Virus record (IMG/VR): IMGVR_UViG_3300042991_000148 | Span: 1-20,784 of that record | DNA from: a virus | DNA length: 20,784 nt | Reading direction: 5' to 3' (one strand) | Part shown: positions 8,030 through 13,485 of the stretch, piece after piece | How positions within the stretch are numbered: the stretch's first letter is position 1 | How the letters are laid out: each line of letters opens with the position of its first letter | Program-made: the position numbers and the translations under genes | The notes under the pieces: generated by a model | What the model was told of the DNA's origin: nothing | The model's input: the letters and a program-made list of their open reading frames with translations, nothing else | The model's database searches: none

Positions 8030-8035
8030 TTTTTT
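7985..8035 (-). promoter_or_regulatory. Programmed -1 ribosomal frameshift site with stem-loop
   Basis: The heptamer A_AAA_AAC (8035-8029) is in the correct phase of the G-like frame (ATA AAA AAC TCT TAG). A 5-base spacer (TCTTA) is followed by a stem starting at the last base of the stop codon: GCGACA (8023-8018) pairs perfectly with TGTCGC (7990-7985). The pairing extends by G-U, U-A and U-G. A second inner stem, AGCTC with GGGCT, closes an 8-base loop. The -1 frame is closed by TGA at 8041-8039 and the zero frame by TAG at 8025-8023, so the slip must happen in this short overlap, which contains the heptamer. Confidence 0.9.
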
Positions 8036-8343
8036 ATTTCACCTTCGGTCAATACCGAAAGTTGCATAATTTTTTTGCCAAGTTCAACAAAGACCATTGG
8101 AGGAATTGTTTTTAAGAAATCATCTGAAAAAGAAAATTCCTTTGTATAATGCTCAACTCCTTTTAATCCGTTCTTTACTGCTTCTGCTAGAGCTTCTTCT
8201 GCTTGTCCTGCTTCGCTCATTTTGCCAACTCTAGTAAATGTCTTGTAATCTAAAGAACAAAGTTTCCAAATGGTTTTTACTTCACCTTTATCGTAAATGC
8301 TAATAAAATTTTCTGCTTCGTTAACATCAATTCCTGTGATCAT
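8023..8343 (-). CDS. Tail assembly chaperone, G-like
   Basis: The 106-aa product lies between the tail tube gene and the tape measure gene, the conserved place of lambda G. It starts at an ATG with GGGAGG 5 bases upstream. It is a small, mostly helical, acidic protein (EAGQAEEALAEAVKNGL, FSDDFLKTIPPMVFVELGKK) with no signal or membrane segment. Its last codons contain the slippery sequence that gives the longer GT form, so most ribosomes should make G and a minority GT. The ratio of the two forms is important for tail assembly in lambda. The family is assigned by position, size and the frameshift arrangement rather than by sequence motif. Confidence 0.85.
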   Translation of the reverse strand: MITGIDVNEAENFISIYDKGEVKTIWKLCSLDYKTFTRVGKMSEAGQAEEALAEAVKNGLKGVEHYTKEFSFSDDFLKTIPPMVFVELGKKIMQLSVLTEGEIKNS

Positions 8344-8363
8344 CTTTTCCTCCCAGTTAGAGT

Positions 8364-9302
8364 TTATGAAAATACAATATTAAAAGCATCGGATCCAGAA
8401 TTCGCAGAAGCTTCACCTGATACGTTTTCAATCAGGATGCCTTCACGATCTCCGTAGGCAATATCGGTAATATTAAACTTTGGAACATTAAGAGTAATAA
8501 TGTTTCCTGCTGCTCTTGTTGCTACAACTGCAACTGCTCTTGGAGTTGTCAATAGATCAGCTTCAAATGTATATGAAGTTTCAATTTGACATTCTGGATC
8601 AATCGTTACTTTTGGGTTATAGCCAACGATCTCAAACCCAGCAACTCCTGTAGTTGTATTTAAAGACGCTCTTTTAGCAAGCTCAATGCCGAAATCAATT
8701 TCAACTGTTTGAGCAACTAAAGTTGTCTTTGCATTATAAGCAAATAAACTTGATTTGCAAACAGGAGGAAGATTGACTGTTGACTCATAAGTTACTGTTG
8801 CTGGCAAAACAGCAACCGATGCAGCAGCATAAAGCCCTTTCATCGTAACTTCCATGACGCAAGTCTTTCCTGCGGTGTAAGTAATCTTTGCATTAGCAAC
8901 CTTTGCGCCTGTGATAATATGAAGCCTGCCATCAATATAAACGTAAAGCGTTACGGAACTTATTGTGCCAACAGAAACTGTATATGTTACTGATGAACCA
9001 CTTTGAACTGTTTCTTCTAATCTTGCTGCTTTAAGAATTGCACCAATACGAGGGGCAAGAGCAACTGAACCAGAGCCGATCATATCAATTTTAAAAGATA
9101 CTTCAGCATAACTCTCGCCTTTGATTGACGGTTTTTTGTCAAAGAATTTCCATGCCACATTTCTTTCTAAGGTTTCGTGGACAAGCTTAACGTTAACATC
9201 CATAACCAGCAAAGCATCTACTGTGGGGGAAGGAGTTGGATCCGTTCCATAAACAGACTCTATCTTTGCTAACAATACTGATTGCTTCGAATGCATTACC
9301 AT
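8364..9302 (-). CDS. Major tail tube protein (Phage_tube_2-like)
   Basis: The 312-aa protein has the N-terminal pattern LLAKIESVYGTDPTPSPTVDALLV typical of this tail tube group, followed by a long beta-rich chain ending in ENVSGEASANSGSDAFNIVF. It forms the stacked hexameric rings of the non-contractile tube. It lies directly before the G/GT chaperones and tape measure, as lambda V does. The middle section (TVSVGTISSVTLYVYIDG to YTAGKTCVMEVTMKG) looks like the usual tube beta-sandwich. A strong AAGGAG site lies 7 bases before the chosen ATG; the next in-frame ATG, two codons on, is worse placed. No contractile sheath gene is present, supporting a siphovirus morphology. Confidence 0.85.
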   Translation of the reverse strand: MVMHSKQSVLLAKIESVYGTDPTPSPTVDALLVMDVNVKLVHETLERNVAWKFFDKKPSIKGESYAEVSFKIDMIGSGSVALAPRIGAILKAARLEETVQSGSSVTYTVSVGTISSVTLYVYIDGRLHIITGAKVANAKITYTAGKTCVMEVTMKGLYAAASVAVLPATVTYESTVNLPPVCKSSLFAYNAKTTLVAQTVEIDFGIELAKRASLNTTTGVAGFEIVGYNPKVTIDPECQIETSYTFEADLLTTPRAVAVVATRAAGNIITLNVPKFNITDIAYGDREGILIENVSGEASANSGSDAFNIVFS

Positions 9303-9324
9303 TTTCTTTCTCCTTTGTTATTTG

Positions 9325-9738
9325 TTAATATATGTAAGTATCAGTTATCAACAACGTAACTGTTAATATGAAATAATCTTTCAACTCCTCAACTGTCCAG
9401 CTTTGGTATTTAAGAAATCTAACAAAAGGCTCCCAATTCGCTGGAGTATCGAGCTTCTTTAAAATAGCATCTTTGTCTTCGTGCATTTCGTCTTTATTAA
9501 TAGTGTCATTCTGTCCAGACTTTGCAAAAGCAAATTTTATTTCCCATTTTTGACTGTCATAAAAGCGATCTGAAAGAGTTTCGCCTTCTGGATTTAATTG
9601 TCCTGAAATACATTTTAATATAAATGTATTGCCAAAATCTGAAGCAGAAGCTTCAACAAAGTTTTCTGCTGCTGACTCTGAATATCCTAATGCTTTTAGA
9701 AGTGCTGCAATTCCGTCTTTTATTGTGTAATAACTCAT
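9325..9738 (-). CDS. Probable tail terminator / tail completion protein
   Basis: The 137-aa protein lies just upstream of the tail tube gene, where lambda U-type terminators are found. It begins with a helix (YYTIKDGIAALLKALGYSES) and ends in beta strands (YFILTVTLLITDTYI), the alpha/beta layout and length usual for terminators. Such proteins cap the tube at the head-proximal end and join it to the neck. Its ATG overlaps the previous stop as ATGA. The assignment depends on position, size and predicted secondary structure, as no diagnostic motif is visible. Confidence 0.6.
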   Translation of the reverse strand: MSYYTIKDGIAALLKALGYSESAAENFVEASASDFGNTFILKCISGQLNPEGETLSDRFYDSQKWEIKFAFAKSGQNDTINKDEMHEDKDAILKKLDTPANWEPFVRFLKYQSWTVEELKDYFILTVTLLITDTYIY

Positions 9739-10250
9739 AATTCAGTAACCCTTTCTTCAGCCTTTGATGCTTTACCTCGATCAATAGGCTTTAAAACAGC
9801 ATTATCTGCAGGGATTAAAATACATTGACAAGATTGTTTGCATACAGTAAATCCAGATCTAGGCAATCCTTCTTGTTCCCATTCTTCCATTGTTTTTTCC
9901 TTTGCGTGGCGTTCTAAACAATCAGGACAAGTATTTGTAAGAACAGCAACCCAAAGCCATTTATCAATAAAGACATCTTCTGAATATTGAGCTGTATCTC
10001 TTATATTTGCAATAAAACCATTTGAAGTTGCTTTAATAGCATTTCGAAATTCGCCAAAGATCCTTCCGCCTTCTTCAAGATCTTTAAGCAAGTAAGCTTT
10101 TACTTCGGCTTTAGTTGCGCCTTGAGCTAAAGTTGTCTGAATAAACTCATCAATAGTGATAGCAGTTCTCAATGCTTTTGATCTAAGAAAAATCATTAAA
10201 TTATTAAGATCAATATCAAACATAGAATCAAAAGAATTAATATCAGGCAT
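9735..10250 (-). CDS. Neck/head morphogenesis protein with Mu F-like cysteine pattern
   Basis: I chose the ATG that gives 171 aa because it has AAAGGA 6 bases upstream and overlaps the previous stop as ATGCCTGA. A GTG five codons earlier (10265) lacks a good site. The N-terminal half is helical (IDEFIQTTLAQGATKAEV). The C-terminal half holds TNTCPDCLERH, then GLPRSGFTVCKQSCQCILIP. This C-x2-C ... C-x3-C-x-C arrangement with a preceding Thr and a closing LIP resembles the metal-binding end of Mu gpF / SPP1 gp7-type minor head proteins. Those are usually longer and sit next to the portal gene, whereas this one lies among neck genes. A structural role at the head-tail joint or in head assembly is inferred. 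Confidence 0.6.
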   Translation of the reverse strand: MPDINSFDSMFDIDLNNLMIFLRSKALRTAITIDEFIQTTLAQGATKAEVKAYLLKDLEEGGRIFGEFRNAIKATSNGFIANIRDTAQYSEDVFIDKWLWVAVLTNTCPDCLERHAKEKTMEEWEQEGLPRSGFTVCKQSCQCILIPADNAVLKPIDRGKASKAEERVTEL

Positions 10251-10671
10251 TCTTAATCCTTTCACCTATACTTTTTCTCATGAAATCCATTGCCCATGCT
10301 TCCATTTTAGAACTGATACCAAAGAAATTAAACTTTCTTCCACTCTTTGTTCCTTGATTTTGAAGAATAGCTCCAACTTTATTTCTTTGCCCTTCAATAT
10401 AAATAATAGAAGTGTTTTTATTTAATAGCATACTTGTAATAGAATTTTTTAATAATCTTGTAGCAATTAAAACCCTAGTGTCTAAACCCTTTTTAAATTT
10501 ATATTTTGTTGTGCTTGCAGCGTTTGGAGCATAAGGAATTTCTTGAATATCAATCTGCTTATCAATGTTATTTTTTAATATCTTAGAAAACTTATCAGCG
10601 ATCTCTTTTAACTCTTTACTGACATCGAAGTTAGGCATGTTAAAATTGAAGGTTATCTCTGTCTTGATCAT
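10243..10671 (-). CDS. Phage virion morphogenesis protein, Mu gpG / tail completion-like
   Basis: The 142-aa protein is basic (KKGLDTRVLIATRLLKNSI, KSIGERIKN). It has the pattern of the phage virion morphogenesis family: a helical N-terminus, a TRLLKNSITSM segment, then a Gln-x-Gly-containing stretch (ILQNQGTKSGRKFNFFGISS) comparable to the family's HQ-G ... PxRxFLG region. Members act in tail or neck completion, joining heads to tails. It starts with an ATGA overlap and sits between a small acidic protein and the gpF-like protein. The call is moderately secure; HK97 gp10-type is an alternative name for the same functional slot. Confidence 0.6.
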   Translation of the reverse strand: MIKTEITFNFNMPNFDVSKELKEIADKFSKILKNNIDKQIDIQEIPYAPNAASTTKYKFKKGLDTRVLIATRLLKNSITSMLLNKNTSIIYIEGQRNKVGAILQNQGTKSGRKFNFFGISSKMEAWAMDFMRKSIGERIKNA

Positions 10672-10955
10672 TTATCCTCTTTGTTGAGATTAGGATCTTT
10701 ACTCTCATCAACAACAATTTCTCCATCTTTAGCGATCGCCTTTGACAATTCAATCCCTGACTTTACCGCATCTTCAGCGTATTTATCTAAAAGCAACTCT
10801 TGAAGAATATCAACAATGTAAATTAATATTTCTTCTGGATTTTCAATTACATCATCAATGTCGATCTCTTTTATTAATGAATCAATATCTTTTTCAACGC
10901 CTAGTTTGATTTCATCTATCTTATTAAGATGTTTATGTATAATCTGATCAAGCAT
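10668..10955 (-). CDS. Small acidic helical protein of unknown function
   Basis: I chose the ATG giving 95 aa (MLDQIIHKHLNK). It overlaps the glycosyltransferase stop as ATGCTTGA and has GGAAG 7 bases upstream. A GTG 15 codons earlier (11000) is possible but has a weaker site and a longer overlap. The protein is acidic and helical, with an amphipathic N-terminus (KIDEIKLGVEKDIDSLIKEI), a central hydrophobic part (EEILIYIVDILQELLLDKYA) and a charged tail (DESKDPNLNKEDK). No known motif is seen. It lies among neck genes and could be a connector or assembly helper, but the sequence does not show which. Confidence 0.7.
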   Translation of the reverse strand: MLDQIIHKHLNKIDEIKLGVEKDIDSLIKEIDIDDVIENPEEILIYIVDILQELLLDKYAEDAVKSGIELSKAIAKDGEIVVDESKDPNLNKEDK

Positions 10956-11646
10956 TTTGAAGCTTCCATTTCTCTTTAAAATACTTTGCTCTCTCGCCAC
11001 AAGTTCTCATATAAGTTTCGTGTCCCATAATTCTAATCGAAGAATTAATCTTATGGTAGTAACGACCTGCTGGGCTATTAATATGGCAATGGTATTGTTT
11101 AATACCTCTTGCTTTCATTTCGTTAAAGAAATCAAGGTCTTCAAATCCGTAACCAGCACCATAGTTTTCATCGAACATAGCTCCTTTGTCAAAAACACTC
11201 TTACGATACATACCATAGTAACAGCAGTGAGCGGTATTTTCTTCAACTTGAACGATCTCTTTGCAATACGTTTCATGATGAACTTGTCCATTCTTATTTT
11301 CTTGATTTATCCACTTATTAGCATGAAATCCTAAAGCTTCTATTTCTGGATGTTCTTCCATATAATTTAAAAGACATCTAATAGAATTAGGAACAGGCAT
11401 TATATCACCATCAAGCAAAAGAATGAAATCACCTTTAGAAGCCCTTATCCCTTGATTTTTCCCAACAGAAATGCCTTTGTTTTCGCTATTCTTGATAGTA
11501 GCCACATCTTGACACCCATCTATTGAGCCGTTATCAACAATAATAACTTCATAATCAAGACCTTGAAGCTCATTAGCTAAGACATGAAGCGTCTTATGAA
11601 GTATATCCCAAGTATTCCAAGTTAAGATATTAACGCTAAGTTTCAT
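10948..11646 (-). CDS. Family 2 (GT-A fold) glycosyltransferase
   Basis: The 232-aa protein has the ordered motifs of a nucleotide-sugar glycosyltransferase. The N-terminal strand SVNILTWN is followed by IIVDNGSIDG (about 35-44), NKGISVGKNQGI (about 56-67), the metal-binding DGD at 79-81 within LLLDGDIMP, and an acidic GFEDLDFF (about 167-174), the usual place of the general base. A cluster of Cys/Tyr residues (HCCYYGMYRKS) lies between. It has no membrane segment, so it is cytosolic, unlike the membrane-anchored GT2 enzymes of serotype conversion. It overlaps both neighbours by a few bases and is co-transcribed with neck genes, which favours modification of a virion protein or another late intracellular target. 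The sugar and acceptor cannot be told from sequence. Confidence 0.9.
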   Translation of the reverse strand: MKLSVNILTWNTWDILHKTLHVLANELQGLDYEVIIVDNGSIDGCQDVATIKNSENKGISVGKNQGIRASKGDFILLLDGDIMPVPNSIRCLLNYMEEHPEIEALGFHANKWINQENKNGQVHHETYCKEIVQVEENTAHCCYYGMYRKSVFDKGAMFDENYGAGYGFEDLDFFNEMKARGIKQYHCHINSPAGRYYHKINSSIRIMGHETYMRTCGERAKYFKEKWKLQNA

Positions 11647-12542
11647 CCTCTAAATATCCTTATTGAGTTTGAACTTTGAGCTTCTTCATCTGTGCCATCA
11701 ATAAAGCCTGATTCGTCTTCATCATATTCAAGTTTCATACCCTGAAAAGCGTCTTGATATTTCTTCCAGTAAGTTTCTGATAACTTTTCAAACTTATCGC
11801 CAACTTCTGTCATTAAGTCTAAGCAAATAAAATGCACTGTTAAATAGATCAAAGCAAATTTAATCTGTGAGCTTTCAAGAATTAATTCATGACGTTTACC
11901 CATAGAATAAAGAGCGTCCTCAATCTTCTCAAAACTCTGTTTAATCTTTTTAGTAAATGATCTTATAACTCTATAAATGCTCGTTGTATCGGGTGTTGTT
12001 GCAAAAGCTGGATCCACGGAAATAACTCCTGTAGACGAAACAAAATCTGTAATATCTCTTATTTGCCCTGAACCTGTTCCTGACAAAATCTCGATAACAC
12101 CACCTGTCCAAAAGTCATCTTCTTCTTTGCGCTTTGTATCAGTTAAAGAAGTTGTTGCACCTGCTGTTGCTGTTCCTCTTTCTTGCTTATTTGCTTTACG
12201 TAAACTATCCAGCTCATTATATAGATCTTCATCAGTGATCGGGATAGATAGAATACTTTTAACAACATCGAAAAGCTGATTTTCATAATAAGTAATACCA
12301 CCAGAAATATATGTCCATACTGCTTTATAGTTTAGATCTATATCGGCTGTATGAATTGCTGTTAAAGCATAAGTCATTTCGCCTGTTGTTGAGTTTACCG
12401 TCGCAGCAATTTCTGCTTGTAAAACATTACCGCTCGATGAATATAAAGTAATCGTTCCCGAGGTTGGAACAATCGGTCTATTGTTTGAATAAATGGTTAT
12501 TCTTATTGTATCTGTTTTATCTTCAAGGAATTGTTGTTTCAT
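11643..12542 (-). CDS. Probable head-tail adaptor with N-terminal Ig-like domain and EF-hand-like loop
   Basis: The 299-aa protein has three parts. Residues 1-95 form an Ig-like beta domain (DTIRITIYSNNRPIVPTSG, TTGEMTYALTAIHT, ending ENQLFDVVKS). A second small beta unit (about 150-195) has ILSGTGSGQIRDITDF and VDPAF-TTPDTTSIYRV, a pattern seen in several phage structural proteins. Residues 198-270 are helical (IKFALIYLTVHFICLDLM, ETYWKKYQDAFQGMK), as in the helical-bundle adaptors that sit beneath the portal. Residues 274-285 (DEDESGFIDGTD) fit a calcium-binding EF-hand loop closely. The neck role is inferred from the helical C-terminus and from the neck genes that follow. It overlaps the lipoprotein stop as ATGA. 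Confidence 0.5.
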   Translation of the reverse strand: MKQQFLEDKTDTIRITIYSNNRPIVPTSGTITLYSSSGNVLQAEIAATVNSTTGEMTYALTAIHTADIDLNYKAVWTYISGGITYYENQLFDVVKSILSIPITDEDLYNELDSLRKANKQERGTATAGATTSLTDTKRKEEDDFWTGGVIEILSGTGSGQIRDITDFVSSTGVISVDPAFATTPDTTSIYRVIRSFTKKIKQSFEKIEDALYSMGKRHELILESSQIKFALIYLTVHFICLDLMTEVGDKFEKLSETYWKKYQDAFQGMKLEYDEDESGFIDGTDEEAQSSNSIRIFRG

Positions 12543-12742
12543 TTTCCCCTCTCAATTTTAACCTGCATAACTTCTTTTAAATACATAGCACTAAAACAAG
12601 TATCACCTTCGTTAGTGCCTTTATATATATCTTTTCCTGTAATAGGATAAAGAATTAAAGGTCTACCTGCGCAGCTTGACAATAGCATTGTTGATAACAG
12701 AAAGATCGCCGCTATCAATTGCTTCAAATGCTTCTTTAACAT
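12539..12742 (-). CDS. Small lipoprotein, o-spanin (Rz1-like) candidate
   Basis: I chose the ATG giving 67 aa because GAGGAG lies 10 bases upstream; a TTG 17 codons earlier is poorly supported. The N-terminus is a classic lipoprotein signal: basic MLKKHLKQ, a hydrophobic stretch, and the lipobox LSSC with Cys at position 24. The mature part is short (CAGRPLILYPITGKDIYKG to MQVKIERGK) and contains one further Cys. The gene starts inside the preceding 58-aa membrane protein gene in another frame, overlapping it by 80 bases, the hallmark arrangement of Rz/Rz1-type spanin pairs that fuse inner and outer membranes at lysis. The mature part lacks the Pro-rich character of lambda Rz1, so the lipoprotein call is firm and the o-spanin role is an inference. 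Confidence 0.7.
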   Translation of the reverse strand: MLKKHLKQLIAAIFLLSTMLLSSCAGRPLILYPITGKDIYKGTNEGDTCFSAMYLKEVMQVKIERGK

Positions 12743-12839
12743 TAACTTTATTCTCCTCTTTTCGAGCGGTATCATTACTAAATTTCTTCCCAAGAATAAG
12801 AATAAATAACTGAATGATACCGCATATTACCTGAAGCAT
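12663..12839 (-). CDS. Small membrane protein, i-spanin-like candidate
   Basis: This 58-aa frame starts with an ATG overlapping the holin-candidate stop as TAATG, so it can be translated by coupling. The N-terminus MLQVICGIIQLFILILGKKF is one hydrophobic segment followed by Lys residues. The rest is hydrophilic and helical (ARKEENKVNVKEAFEAI, then VINNAIVKLRR). That is the layout of an i-spanin: one membrane anchor and a periplasmic helix. Its last 80 bases overlap the lipoprotein gene in a different frame. It is much shorter than lambda Rz, so the pair would have a short reach, and a different small lysis or structural role cannot be excluded. The full-length open frame with a coupled start supports a real gene. 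Confidence 0.55.
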   Translation of the reverse strand: MLQVICGIIQLFILILGKKFSNDTARKEENKVNVKEAFEAIDSGDLSVINNAIVKLRR

Positions 12840-13033
12840 TACTCTGGTCTTTTCTCAGGTGTCGGTGTATTCAATGCAATATACTTACTAAGGAATTTAA
12901 TGACCCCGAGCAATATATTGTCATCTGATAAAGTAGGCGTCAATTTTACGATAATTGAAACACCTGCGATAATGTAAGCAATCGTTTGAGCGATCGCTTC
13001 CCAATTTGTTATGAACCATTGCACTATTTCCAT
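12839..13033 (-). CDS. Holin candidate with one clear transmembrane segment
   Basis: The 64-aa protein starts at an ATG with a very strong AAAGGAGG site 4 bases upstream. Residues about 9-31 (NWEAIAQTIAYIIAGVSIIV) form a transmembrane helix, followed by KLTPTLSDDNILLGVIKFLS, a pattern I associate with small phage holin-like proteins, and a charged C-terminus (TPEKRPE). Holins form lesions in the inner membrane that time lysis. The neighbours, a second small membrane protein, an i-spanin-like protein and a lipoprotein, form a lysis-like cluster. A second hydrophobic stretch (about 41-53) is too short and polar to be sure of as a membrane span. Confidence 0.65.
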   Translation of the reverse strand: MEIVQWFITNWEAIAQTIAYIIAGVSIIVKLTPTLSDDNILLGVIKFLSKYIALNTPTPEKRPE

Positions 13034-13046
13034 TTTTCCTCCTTTG

Positions 13047-13187
13047 TTAAACTGTTTCCCAATATGATTCCATATAACAATCTAGACAAATATAAATCAT
13101 TGTCCTTTTCCCATCAATGTTAATCCATACTCTTTTAACAGCCAAACATTTGCAATTTTTTCTTTCACAAAAGATCTTCTCTTCCAT
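13047..13187 (-). CDS. 46-aa Cys-rich protein, putative zinc ribbon
   Basis: This short frame starts with an ATG one base after the preceding stop (with AGAAG about 10 bases upstream, in the end of that gene) and ends 13 bases before the holin-candidate start, filling the gap exactly. The protein has five cysteines: Cys7, Cys12 and Cys14 (FCERKNCKCLAV), and Cys34 and Cys37 (YICLDCYME). The two knuckles, C-x4-C-x-C and C-x2-C, are about 20 residues apart, as in small zinc ribbons. Basic residues lie between (VKRVWINIDGKRT). It was checked codon by codon on the minus strand. No function is known; its place in the lysis cluster may be incidental. Confidence 0.6.
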   Translation of the reverse strand: MEEKIFCERKNCKCLAVKRVWINIDGKRTMIYICLDCYMESYWETV

Positions 13188-13188
13188 A

Positions 13189-13485
13189 TTATTTTCTTCT
13201 TATCCATTCCATAACAATGCAACCTATAATCAGACCAATAAATCCCCATAAAGCATAAATATTTCTTATTACCATATCCCACATTGGTTTTCTAGCTTCA
13301 CAAGGTAACCTATCAAGACGAGATATGATTATATTTTGAGTATTAATAATTTCTTTTTGATTATCTTTATATTCCTTCCGCCAAGTGATCGTTCCCTCAA
13401 CAAAATCTTTTAACTTCTCTTTTAGCACCGCAACCTCCGTATCATAGCTTCTTCTGTTGTGTTGTTGTTGAGTTTCTTCACTCAT
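13189..13485 (-). CDS. XhlA-like coiled-coil protein with C-terminal membrane anchor
   Basis: The 98-aa protein has a soluble helical N-terminal part (DTEVAVLKEKLKDFVEGT, KEYKDNQKEIINTQNIIISR) that should form a coiled coil. One transmembrane helix follows near the C-terminus (NIYALWGFIGLIIGCIVMEW), ending in Arg-Arg-Lys. This is the layout of the XhlA/hemolysin-type phage lysis proteins, which associate with the membrane and aid holin action. It overlaps the 646-aa appendage gene as ATGA. An antiholin or membrane-anchored helper is an alternative. The topology is clear; the precise lysis role is inferred from its neighbours. Confidence 0.6.
   Translation of the reverse strand: MSEETQQQHNRRSYDTEVAVLKEKLKDFVEGTITWRKEYKDNQKEIINTQNIIISRLDRLPCEARKPMWDMVIRNIYALWGFIGLIIGCIVMEWIRRK

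Noticed and set aside
8071-8077. Run of seven A on the minus strand (GGC AAA AAA ATT) as an alternative slippery site
   Set aside because: A -1 slip there would meet TGA at 8041-8039 before the T-part opens, and the phase does not allow full re-pairing. The A_AAA_AAC site at 8035-8029 is the only one that works.
10957-11334. Plus-strand open frame of 125 codons
   Set aside because: It is fully opposite the glycosyltransferase gene, whose motifs are intact in the minus frame.
13097-13282. Minus-strand frame of 61 codons
   Set aside because: It overlaps the XhlA-like gene and the Cys-rich 46-aa frame in a third phase. The 46-aa frame fits the gap better and has a recognisable cysteine pattern.
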